Assembly (NCBI GenBank): GCA_965235655.1
Contig: CBDDYU010000003.1
Location: 87,230-151,229, forward strand
Length of the DNA stretch: 64,000 nt
From: CBDDYU01 sp965235655
Lineage (GTDB): Bacteria; Pseudomonadota; Alphaproteobacteria; Pelagibacterales; Pelagibacteraceae
Direction: 5' to 3'
This document shows, in pieces, positions 9,357 through 17,431 of the stretch (positions within the stretch are counted from its first letter, which is position 1; the number at the start of each line of letters is the position of its first letter). Below the pieces are notes generated by a model. The model worked only from the letters and a program-made list of their open reading frames with translations. It did no database searches and was not told the origin of the DNA. A program made the position numbers and the translations under genes.

Positions 9357-11510
9357 TTAATTTAGACCTAAATGTTTTTTTCTTTTTTCTACCCAAGTTC
9401 TAATTAAATTATCAAATATCAATCCAATAAACGCAACGCATAATCCTAAAATTAATCCTTTTCCTCCACCATTTTTGTCTGATAATGCTTTAAGTATATA
9501 TTGTCCTAAATCCTCTGTGCCAATAAAAGCTCCTATAATCACCATAAATAAAGCAAAAACTATTGTTTGATTTAAGCCCAACATCATATGTGGGAAAGCA
9601 ATTGGAAATTCTACATTCTTTAATCTTTGAAATTTAGTTACCCCAGACATTGTAGCTGCATCATGTAAAGCAGGTGGAACACTTCTTAGTCCTTCAATTG
9701 TATAACGTGTAGCTGGAATAGTTGCATAAACAATCACTGCAATTAATACTGATGTATCAGTTATTCCAAATAACATCATAACAGGAATTAAATAGACAAA
9801 TGATGGAAATGTTTGAAAGATATCACAAACTCCAAGCATAAAATTTGTTGCAACTTTATTTTGAACACAAATAGTTCCAACAATTAAACCTAATATACAT
9901 GATATAATAACTCCAAAAGTTGCCATATATGTTGTAACCAACGCTCTATCCCACCATGGGCTTAAGGCAATAAATAATGTTAAAGATCCAACAACTAATG
10001 CAGAACGAACACCCCCAACAATATAACCAGCACCTACAACCAAAACTAAAGTAGCTACTGCAGGCATTCTTAAATAAAGTGCTCTCATCGGTTGTAAGAC
10101 TTCTGTTATTAACCAAGTATTAAAAATCTTTAACGTTTGGAAAAAAGTATCAAAAATCCAATCAACTCCTTTGTTCCAAAAACCTGCTGTAGAAATTCCT
10201 TTGTTATGTGGAACTTCAAATAAATAGTTAAAACCTTCTTTAAAATATATTGAACCGATATAAGCTAGTATTAAACCTATGACTGCTGAAAATAAAAAAA
10301 ATATTGTATTTTTATATCTTTGAAAAAAAGTTAAATTTCCAAAATAATCTGTCTGTTTATTTGCCCATGCTAAAGACATTTTATCTAGCAAAATTGCAAT
10401 AAGACTAATACACAAACCTGCCTCTAGTGCTAATCCAATATTTAGTTGGTTAAGAGCTAATAACAAATTCCAACCTAATCCTTTAGCACCAATAAATGCT
10501 GCTATGACCGCCATAGAAAAACAAACCATAATGACTTGGTTGACACCGATTAAAATATCTCTTCTTGCAGTTGGAATTAAAACTTTAAACATTAGTTGCC
10601 AATTATTACATCCGCTCATTTTTCCAGCTTCTATAACTTCTGGAGGAACAGCTCTTAGTCCTAACAAGGTTAATAAAATCATTGGTGGTATCGCAACTAC
10701 CATAGTAATTATTACCGCTGCATGATCTCCAATTCCAAACAAAACCATTGCCGGAACTAATACAGCATATTGTGGCATAGTCTGCATCACTAGAAGAATA
10801 GGATAAAGTATTTTTTCGGCAGTTTTACTTTTAAAGGCTAAAATTCCTAAGCCAAGACCAAAAACAAAAGATAGAGGAGCAGCTACCATAATAAATGAAA
10901 GAGTTTGCATGGAAGGAGACCATTGACCAAATATTGAAATATAAGTCATGGTAAAAGCTGCAAATAGTGCCAAACCTTTACCACTTAATTTATAACTCAA
11001 TAAAGCTGCAGCTGCAGTTACAATTGTCCATGGTAGTCCAGGTAATTCTGCCCAAGGATTTGCATCAATCCAGTCCCAACTTGTAAATGCCACGATGGTT
11101 TCTACACCACCTAAAAGTACCTCTCTAAACAATTCTATTAAAAAGGTCATAATTGCAGTTATGTCTCGAGTAATTTTTAATAATAAAGGCTGTGTTTTAA
11201 ATTCTTGAACATCTGCATCCCAAAATTCCATTGGCATCCATTCATTTAATAAATAAAATAATCCGTCGTTAATCCATATTGGTAACCAACCCATTAAAGG
11301 TGGTAGTCTCCAAAAATTATCAAATGCATAATATCTAACTTCTTTACCAAGAAAGACGTAAGTGCTTTGATTTGGATCCTTAATAAATTCAGCCTGACCT
11401 CTTATAAATTTATAAGTTTCAGGAACTTCAATAGCAAAACATAATGCAAAAAAAACTATTAATAAAAATAACCATTGGAATAATTTTGGATATTTTTTTA
11501 ATAATTCCAT
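9357..11510 (-). CDS. proW: Glycine betaine/proline ABC transporter permease, two-domain fusion
   Basis: Inner-membrane permease of a glycine betaine-type importer. At 717 residues it is about twice a normal ProW and contains two complete binding-protein-dependent permease domains: one from about residues 200-380 with the EAGKMSGCNNWQLMFKVLIP coupling helix, and a second from about 515-705 with an equivalent DAATMSGVTKFQRLKNVEFP coupling helix. An N-terminal hydrophobic segment near 12-27 and further helices at about 112-130 and 395-420 add to it. The fusion would give a complete permease pair in one chain. It follows proV by 3 bases in the same operon. Confidence 0.93.
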   Translation of the reverse strand: MELLKKYPKLFQWLFLLIVFFALCFAIEVPETYKFIRGQAEFIKDPNQSTYVFLGKEVRYYAFDNFWRLPPLMGWLPIWINDGLFYLLNEWMPMEFWDADVQEFKTQPLLLKITRDITAIMTFLIELFREVLLGGVETIVAFTSWDWIDANPWAELPGLPWTIVTAAAALLSYKLSGKGLALFAAFTMTYISIFGQWSPSMQTLSFIMVAAPLSFVFGLGLGILAFKSKTAEKILYPILLVMQTMPQYAVLVPAMVLFGIGDHAAVIITMVVAIPPMILLTLLGLRAVPPEVIEAGKMSGCNNWQLMFKVLIPTARRDILIGVNQVIMVCFSMAVIAAFIGAKGLGWNLLLALNQLNIGLALEAGLCISLIAILLDKMSLAWANKQTDYFGNLTFFQRYKNTIFFLFSAVIGLILAYIGSIYFKEGFNYLFEVPHNKGISTAGFWNKGVDWIFDTFFQTLKIFNTWLITEVLQPMRALYLRMPAVATLVLVVGAGYIVGGVRSALVVGSLTLFIALSPWWDRALVTTYMATFGVIISCILGLIVGTICVQNKVATNFMLGVCDIFQTFPSFVYLIPVMMLFGITDTSVLIAVIVYATIPATRYTIEGLRSVPPALHDAATMSGVTKFQRLKNVEFPIAFPHMMLGLNQTIVFALFMVIIGAFIGTEDLGQYILKALSDKNGGGKGLILGLCVAFIGLIFDNLIRTWVEKRKKHLGLN

Positions 11511-11513
11511 CGT

Positions 11514-12542
11514 TTATTCAGTTTTTCTAGATCCAAATACAGTTCGTATAATTTTATTAGGATCTATGGATCCTACTATTTTGTTATTTTTATCAATGAC
11601 TGAAATCGATTTATCTTGAGTTAAAATTTTTTCAGCTACTCTCTCAATAATTTCATCTTTTAATATCTTTAAATCACCAATATTATCTTCTATCATTTCA
11701 TCCATAACATCTTCTATTGTTAAAACTTTCTCCCTAGGAACTTCCTCTGTAAATTTTTTCACATAGTCAGTTGCTGGATTTAAAACAATATTTGCGGGAG
11801 TATCTAGCTGCTCAATTATTCCATCTTTCATAATTGCAATTCGATCAGCTAACTTTAAAGCTTCATCAAAATCATGTGTAATAAACATGATCGTCTTTTG
11901 TAATTTTTCTTGAAGCCTTAAAAATTCATCTTGCATTTCTTTTCTTATTAGAGGGTCTAATGCTGAAAAAGGTTCATCTAAAAACCAAATATCTGGTTCT
12001 ACAGCTAAAGATCTTGCTATTCCTACTCTCTGTTGTTGTCCACCCGACAATTCTCTTGGGAAATAATTTTCTCTACCTTCTAGCCCAACTAATTTTACCA
12101 TTTCAATTGCTTTAGAAATACATTCTTCAGCTTTAACTCCTTTTATTTGGAGTGGAAAAGCAATATTCTCCAAAACAGTTTTATGAGGTAGTAGTGCAAA
12201 ACTCTGAAAAACCATTCCCATTTTACTTCTTCTAAGTTCTATAAGTTCTTTATTGTTCAAAGTTAATAAATCTTGCCCTTCAATAAAAATTTTTCCAGAT
12301 GTGGCATCTGTTAATCTTGAAATACATCTTAATAAAGTAGATTTTCCTGACCCTGAAAGCCCCATAACCACCAACATTTCTCCCTTTAAAACTTCAAAGG
12401 ACGCATTGTTCACTCCCACTATGCACCCATTATCTTGAAATGTTTTAGCGTCAACTTTTCCATTAGCTTCTTGAAGCATTTTTTTGGCATTCTCACCAAA
12501 AATTTTGTATACGGACTCACATTTAATTACTGCATCAGACAT
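11514..12542 (-). CDS. proV: Glycine betaine/proline ABC transporter ATPase
   Basis: Cytoplasmic ATPase that powers the ProW permease. The 342 residues contain Walker A (GLSGSGKST, residues 61-69), a Q-loop (VFQSFALLPH), the ABC signature LSGGQQQR, Walker B plus D-loop (IWFLDEPFSALDP) and the switch histidine in FITHDFDEA. The C-terminal 80 residues form one reduced CBS-like regulatory domain, shorter than the tandem CBS of E. coli ProV. It lies directly upstream of proW in transcription order and downstream of two non-transport genes inserted after proX. Confidence 0.95.
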   Translation of the reverse strand: MSDAVIKCESVYKIFGENAKKMLQEANGKVDAKTFQDNGCIVGVNNASFEVLKGEMLVVMGLSGSGKSTLLRCISRLTDATSGKIFIEGQDLLTLNNKELIELRRSKMGMVFQSFALLPHKTVLENIAFPLQIKGVKAEECISKAIEMVKLVGLEGRENYFPRELSGGQQQRVGIARSLAVEPDIWFLDEPFSALDPLIRKEMQDEFLRLQEKLQKTIMFITHDFDEALKLADRIAIMKDGIIEQLDTPANIVLNPATDYVKKFTEEVPREKVLTIEDVMDEMIEDNIGDLKILKDEIIERVAEKILTQDKSISVIDKNNKIVGSIDPNKIIRTVFGSRKTE

Positions 12543-12603
12543 AAATATATTACAAGTTATACGATATTAATTTAATTTAAAATCTTTATAATTAGCTTTC
12601 CTC

Positions 12604-13131
12604 CTAAAAATTTTTTATAAAATAAACTCTAGTATCAATTCCTGTGCTTAAAAAACTAAGAGCCTCTCCACTGACTGTTATTTTTTTTTCTGTACCATCA
12701 TTAAGTGGTCCAACAACGGTATAACCCGCTATACATGTATTGTTTTCCCATTTAACAAAAGTGTCTTCAATTAAATTTCCGTTATTAGTGTAGACTTGAT
12801 AAGCCTCATAATTTAAAAAATTTGCACCCATTATAGCTCTTTGTGGAATTAATTTTGTTGCCTCACAAACAGCCTCGTACAATTCATCAGTTAATTTGTA
12901 ATTTTTTGTTCCATCAAAAGTAACCAAAACTCCAGATGGTAATGTTGAAATTAATTTACTTAGTTTTTGTTGTTTTGCTATTCTTTCCTCTTCTATTTTC
13001 ATTTTAGCCACTAATTCATCACCTTGACCAAAAATACCATTTAAAATTGCAAAAAAAGCAACGGTTATTAAAACAATTAATGCAAGACCTGTTAGTTCTT
13101 TTATTGAATTATCTGTTTTTTTTATATCCAT
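12604..13131 (-). CDS. Membrane-anchored protein of unknown function in the proX-proV interval
   Basis: I do not recognise this 175-residue protein. It has one hydrophobic helix at about residues 15-33, then a charged, probably coiled-coil stretch (about 38-60), then a compact domain with several beta-like segments to the C-terminus. The single anchor implies that most of it faces the periplasm. It sits 14 bases downstream of the MORN-repeat gene and upstream of proV in the same direction, so it is likely co-transcribed with the transporter. A role in envelope or osmolyte response is guilt by association only. Confidence 0.65.
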   Translation of the reverse strand: MDIKKTDNSIKELTGLALIVLITVAFFAILNGIFGQGDELVAKMKIEEERIAKQQKLSKLISTLPSGVLVTFDGTKNYKLTDELYEAVCEATKLIPQRAIMGANFLNYEAYQVYTNNGNLIEDTFVKWENNTCIAGYTVVGPLNDGTEKKITVSGEALSFLSTGIDTRVYFIKNF

Positions 13132-13145
13132 TTAAATTTAATAAA

Positions 13146-13523
13146 TTATTCTCTTAATTTTCCATTTTCCCAAATTCCAGTTTTTGTTTTACCATCTGTC
13201 CAAGTAAAAGTACCTTCTCCATTCATGAAACCATTAACCCACTCTCCATCATAACTGGAACCGTCTGGGAAAGTTAAAATACCTTTTCCATTCCACTCAC
13301 TATTTTTAAACTCCCCTTTATAGATATATCCATTGGGCCATGTCTCTAAACCTTGTCCATGTTTTTGTGTTTTAACCCATTCACCTTCATAGGTTGTTTT
13401 GTCAGTGTAAACCCATTTACCGTATCCATTGTCACAGTTGCCCTCTTTACAACCCGTACTTCTAGCTGATGCCAATGATGGGATTAGAATAAATACTATC
13501 AGTATAATGAAATATTTTTTCAT
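13146..13523 (-). CDS. Secreted MORN-repeat protein
   Basis: The 125-residue protein begins with a signal peptide (MKKYFIILIVFILIPSLASA, cleavage probably near residue 20). It then has at least four MORN-type repeats, recognisable by recurrent GEW or GEF plus GxG(x)xTWxxG spacing: YEGEW, YKGEF, YDGEW and an ending GIWENG. MORN repeats form elongated beta sheets that bind lipid or protein partners. It is placed between proX and proV and is separated from proX by a strong hairpin, so it is probably expressed at a lower level than the binding protein. The exact role is unknown. Confidence 0.8.
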   Translation of the reverse strand: MKKYFIILIVFILIPSLASARSTGCKEGNCDNGYGKWVYTDKTTYEGEWVKTQKHGQGLETWPNGYIYKGEFKNSEWNGKGILTFPDGSSYDGEWVNGFMNGEGTFTWTDGKTKTGIWENGKLRE

Positions 13524-13547
13524 AAATATATTTTACACAAATTCATT

Positions 13548-13586
13548 TAAAAAAAAATCCCCCCCAAAATAAATTGGGAGGGATTT
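13548..13586 (-). terminator. Terminator or attenuator hairpin after proX
   Basis: On the minus strand a 12-bp stem (AAATCCCTCCCA pairing with TGGGGGGGATTT, one U-G wobble) with an 8-base loop is followed by a run of nine U residues. It sits 19 bases after the proX stop and before the MORN gene. This is a classic intrinsic terminator, probably leaky, allowing high proX and lower downstream expression. Confidence 0.8.
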
Positions 13587-13605
13587 AAAATTTTAGCTTT
13601 CGCTA

Positions 13606-14550
13606 TTATTTAGTCCAACTTTGCCAAACACTCTTATTGTCAGCTAACCATTTTTTAGCTGCATCTTCGTGAGTTAGTTTGTCAACATCAACTAAAGCTG
13701 CCATTGCTCCAATTTGACTTGTAGAAAATGACATTTTTTTGAAAGTTTCTGCTGCCATTGGATGAGTTTTTGGAAAATCAACGTTCACGGCTTTTTTCAA
13801 ATAGCCATCTGGTGAACCACATTTTCCATCTCCACCGTCTTCTGGTCTACAGCCAGCAGTATATGGAGGAAAATCAATAAATGTAAAACCAGCACCATCT
13901 GTAAAGTTAGGCGTCCAGTTAAAAATTATTGTGCCTCTTCCTTCTTTTTCAGCTGCTGATAACTCTGCCCAAAGTGCGTCCGCACTTCCAGCAAATTTAA
14001 CAGTCCATAGATCAGCAAGACCTAAAGCTTCAACTCTTTGAGGTATTAAATCACCGTGCCAAGTTTGAGGTCCTTCTAACATTCGACCTTTTCCACCAGA
14101 GTCTGGTGTTACAAAGTTTTTAGCACAATCAGGATTTTTTAAAGCTGTCCAGTCTGGTAGACCAGGGCATAATCCTTTGTCGGCAACCCAATTTGGATAT
14201 CCCATATCTTCAAGAGTTCTAGCTTCATGATCACCCCAATCTAGAATTCCACCTTTTTCTAGAGCTGTAGTAAATGATTTACCAAAAGCAGATTCCCAAA
14301 CTTCGTGAGATATTGTTACATCACCAATTCGGATTGACTCATAAACTGCCTGTGAGTCAGCAGGTACATATTTAACGTTGTTACCCATGCTTTCAAAAAT
14401 TCCACCAACAACATAAGCCATTACAACTTGACTTGACCAGTTATGTGTTGGGATTACGATGGGCTTTTTACTGTCGGCAGCATTTGATATTCCAGCAAAA
14501 CTTACTGCTGAAATTATTAAAGCAGACAACAATGATATTATTTTTTTCAT
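13606..14550 (-). CDS. proX: Glycine betaine-type ABC transporter substrate-binding protein
   Basis: Periplasmic binding protein of the OpuAC/ProX family that delivers quaternary-ammonium osmolytes to ProVW. The 314-residue product has a signal peptide (cleavage near ISNA, residue 24), then IPTHNWSSQVVMAYVVGGIFE, typical of the first lobe. Several Trp residues (HNW, HEVWE, PNWVA, QTWHGD, FNWTP) are candidates for the aromatic cage that binds a methylammonium head group. It is the first gene of the minus-strand operon, with a strong GAGGAGAAC ribosome binding site and a good promoter candidate at 14583-14611. Glycine betaine, proline betaine or TMAO are all plausible ligands. Confidence 0.92.
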   Translation of the reverse strand: MKKIISLLSALIISAVSFAGISNAADSKKPIVIPTHNWSSQVVMAYVVGGIFESMGNNVKYVPADSQAVYESIRIGDVTISHEVWESAFGKSFTTALEKGGILDWGDHEARTLEDMGYPNWVADKGLCPGLPDWTALKNPDCAKNFVTPDSGGKGRMLEGPQTWHGDLIPQRVEALGLADLWTVKFAGSADALWAELSAAEKEGRGTIIFNWTPNFTDGAGFTFIDFPPYTAGCRPEDGGDGKCGSPDGYLKKAVNVDFPKTHPMAAETFKKMSFSTSQIGAMAALVDVDKLTHEDAAKKWLADNKSVWQSWTK

Positions 14551-14582
14551 TTGTTCTCCTCTCTATTAATATTAATATTAAA

Positions 14583-14611
14583 AGTATGTTATTAATTAAA
14601 GTTATAGTCAA
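14583..14611 (-). promoter_or_regulatory. Candidate sigma-70-type promoter for proX
   Basis: On the minus strand TTGACT (14611-14606) and CATACT (14588-14583) are separated by exactly 17 bases, 33 bases upstream of the proX start codon. The opposite strand has TATAAT at 14624-14629 as a possible -10 for tdm, but without a good -35 element. Confidence 0.45.
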
Positions 14612-14670
14612 TAGAATTTAATGTATAATAAATATAACAATTTTTTTAATTACATGCTTTTTTGTTATTT

Positions 14671-16998
14671 ATGATTGGAACAAGTAAAGATATTAAAAAT
14701 CCAGGATTAAGAACCCTACCACCAGGAGTTGAAAGATATTTTGTTAAGGGTGGAGGTATTTCGGTCATTGAAGTATTTCCAGAAGATAAAATTGATTTGA
14801 TAAATAATGAAGGAAAGCAAATTTCTGAAATAGTTGTTTTTAATTCCAAGGGAAAAAGTGAATTATCAATTTTAGAGTTAAAAGAAAACTCAAATGCCGA
14901 ATTTTGTAAACAAAGAATATCTCATGATGAAAAAATTTCAAAATTATTTAAAAAAAAGAATTTAGATTTAAATAAAGCTAAATCTGCAATTGTTTTTAGT
15001 CCTGATTGTCCAATGGGAGAAAAAATTTCTTTAAAATCAAAAGATAAATGTATTGTTATGATTGCAGCTCCAGGCAATGATATGAATGTTCACAACCAAA
15101 ATCCACCTTCTGATTTAACTATTTTTTTAAATAGAGCTAACTTTCAAGAAAAAGAAGAACAATATTTTTTACCTGACCCATTGGGTGATCCTAATAACGA
15201 AAAATTTATAAAAAGAAGCACGGCAGAAAGTTATGTAGTTAAAGCAGGAGAATTTATACAGATCATCGATACTGGTGGACGGCAATGTTCAGATTTTCTA
15301 GCATTTGACACTAGAAAATTAAATGAAGGGATTGTTAATATTATTGATGATAAGACTACTAGAACTTTTATGGGTAGTGCCTATCCTGGTCCAGGTTTGT
15401 TTTCAAAATTTTACGACAATGATCATGAGCCAATGATTGAAGTAGTTAGAGACACAGTTGGAAGGCATGACACATTCAATTTAGCTTGCACCGCAAAATA
15501 TTATGAAGATATGGGTTATATGGGGCATATTAATTGTACGGAAAATTTTAATAAGGAATTAATTAAATATAATGTGCCGTCAAGAAAAGGTTGGTCTGCT
15601 ATTAATCTTTTTTTTAATACTGCAATTGATGAAAATAATGTAGCTTCCTTTGATGAACCTTGGTCAAGACCAGGTGACTATGTTCTTTTTAGAGCTTTAA
15701 AAGATTTAACCTGTTTATCTTCAGCTTGTCCGTGTGATATTGATGCCGCAAATGGATGGAATCCGACAGATATATTTGTTAGAACTTATCCAAAAGAACA
15801 AAAATATTCAAAAGCAATTGCATTTAGAATGAAAACAGACTCAGAACCAAAACTTACCCAAGAAACTGGCTTTCATAACAAAACATCTGAGCTAACAAGA
15901 AATTTTGTTGAGTACAAAGGTTACTGGTTAGCAAATAACTTTACAAATTCAGGAACTATTAAGGAATACAATGCTTGTAGAGAAAGTGCGATTATTACTG
16001 ATTTATCGCCTCTAAGAAAGTTTGAAATCTTGGGGCCTGATGCTGAAAATTTGATGCAATATACTTTAACTCGAAATGTAAAAAAATTATCTGATGGAGA
16101 TGTTGCATATACAGCAATGTGTTATGAAAACGGGTGTATGCTTGATGATGGAACAATCTTTAGATTGGGACAAGATAATTTTAGATGGATTGGTGGAGAT
16201 GAATACAGTGGTGAGTGGCTTAAAGAACAGGCAAAAAAAAAAAATTATAAAGTATGGATTAAATCTGCAACAGATCAAATTCACAATATTGCAGTCCAAG
16301 GACCTAATAGTAGAAAAATTTTAGAAAAATTTGTTTGGACAGGTCCAAAACAAGCTTCAATGCAAGAGCTACAATGGTTTAAATTTTCTATAGCAAGAAT
16401 TGAAAAAGAAACCGGTACACCAATTATAATTTCTAGAACAGGTTATACTGGAGAACTTGGTTTTGAAATTTGGTGTCATCCTAAAGATGCTTCAGAAGTA
16501 TGGGGTAAAGTTTGGGAAGCTGGAAAAGAATTCAACATAACTCCTTTAGGTCTTGAAGCATTAGATATGGTTCGGATTGAAGCAGGTTTAATTTTTTATG
16601 GTTATGAGTTTAATGATCAAACAGATCCATTTGAAGCAGGAATTGGTTTTACAGTTCCCCTTAAAACCAAAGAGGATGACTTTGTTGGAAAAGAAGAATT
16701 AATTAAAAGAAAAGCCAACCCTCAAAAAAAATTAGTTGGTTTAGAATTGGTTGGACATGAACCAGCCAGACATGGGGACAGTGTTCATGTAGGAAAGGCG
16801 CAAATTGGCGTAATTACGAGTGGCATGCTTTCTCCTAGGTTAGGAAAAAACATTGCACTTTGTAGAATTGATACTACATATTCAGAATTGAACACAGAAG
16901 TAGAAATTGGTAAAATAGATGGTCATCAAAAAAGAATTGCAGCAAAAGTTGTTTCGTTTCCTTTCTATGATCCTACCAAGTCTAGAGTAAAAGCATAG
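14671..16998 (+). CDS. tdm: Trimethylamine N-oxide demethylase (DUF1989 + GcvT fusion)
   Basis: Tdm cleaves TMAO to dimethylamine and formaldehyde; its C-terminal folate domain can capture the formaldehyde. Residues 1-390 match the DUF1989 catalytic part, and about 400-775 is a GcvT-like THF-binding domain (SRTGYTGELGFEIW motif). A zinc site is predicted from Cys273, Cys353 and Cys355: the spacing 80 then 2 is the same as that of the published three-cysteine site in Methylocella Tdm (as I recall it). I chose ATG 14671 (775 residues) over an in-frame TTG at 14662. Divergent from proX and upstream of methylamine-assimilation genes, it fits the TMA pathway begun by tmm. Confidence 0.9.
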   Translation: MIGTSKDIKNPGLRTLPPGVERYFVKGGGISVIEVFPEDKIDLINNEGKQISEIVVFNSKGKSELSILELKENSNAEFCKQRISHDEKISKLFKKKNLDLNKAKSAIVFSPDCPMGEKISLKSKDKCIVMIAAPGNDMNVHNQNPPSDLTIFLNRANFQEKEEQYFLPDPLGDPNNEKFIKRSTAESYVVKAGEFIQIIDTGGRQCSDFLAFDTRKLNEGIVNIIDDKTTRTFMGSAYPGPGLFSKFYDNDHEPMIEVVRDTVGRHDTFNLACTAKYYEDMGYMGHINCTENFNKELIKYNVPSRKGWSAINLFFNTAIDENNVASFDEPWSRPGDYVLFRALKDLTCLSSACPCDIDAANGWNPTDIFVRTYPKEQKYSKAIAFRMKTDSEPKLTQETGFHNKTSELTRNFVEYKGYWLANNFTNSGTIKEYNACRESAIITDLSPLRKFEILGPDAENLMQYTLTRNVKKLSDGDVAYTAMCYENGCMLDDGTIFRLGQDNFRWIGGDEYSGEWLKEQAKKKNYKVWIKSATDQIHNIAVQGPNSRKILEKFVWTGPKQASMQELQWFKFSIARIEKETGTPIIISRTGYTGELGFEIWCHPKDASEVWGKVWEAGKEFNITPLGLEALDMVRIEAGLIFYGYEFNDQTDPFEAGIGFTVPLKTKEDDFVGKEELIKRKANPQKKLVGLELVGHEPARHGDSVHVGKAQIGVITSGMLSPRLGKNIALCRIDTTYSELNTEVEIGKIDGHQKRIAAKVVSFPFYDPTKSRVKA

Positions 16999-17346
16999 AT
17001 GTCCAATAAAAAAACTTTGTTAGAGTTTTGGGAAGAGCAAATGAAGCACTCTCATACTTCTAGTAATTACTTTTTTAGAAAATCCCCTTCTCACTATCAC
17101 ATGATGTTGCTTGTAATGTCTGCACATAAGTTAAAAGAAAAACTATCTGTTGAGCAATTAAAAACTAAACTTTTTAAAACATCTAGACCTAAATCAGCTT
17201 TAATAATTAACGAAGCATGTGAAAAAGGCTTTTTTAAGCTTGAAAAAACTTCAACTGATCAGCGAATAAAAAACATCACTCCAAGTGAAACCTTTATTAA
17301 AGAGTTTGAGCTGTATTTAGATACTCTTAAAAATATTAGCTATTAA
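16999..17346 (+). CDS. Small winged-helix-like protein coupled to tdm
   Basis: The 115-residue product has a predicted helical N-terminus and a segment from about residue 67 to 103 (SALIINEACEKGFF ... STDQRIKNITPSE) that resembles the recognition helix, wing and DxR motif of MarR-type winged-helix regulators. The ATG directly follows the tdm TAG with no spacer, so translation is coupled. A role as regulator of TMAO or methylamine genes is inference. An alternative is a non-DNA-binding accessory protein. Confidence that it is a real gene is high; confidence in the regulator call is moderate. Confidence 0.65.
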   Translation: MSNKKTLLEFWEEQMKHSHTSSNYFFRKSPSHYHMMLLVMSAHKLKEKLSVEQLKTKLFKTSRPKSALIINEACEKGFFKLEKTSTDQRIKNITPSETFIKEFELYLDTLKNISY

Positions 17347-17431
17347 ACTTATTAATTTATATTTTTTATATATAATTATTATTTATATAAGAAATCATAT
17401 TAATTCCTATTGCAAAAAATAATACTTAGAT

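Noticed and set aside
14662..14670. TTG start for tdm
   Set aside because: An ATG three codons later gives the expected N-terminus; the extra three residues are not needed.
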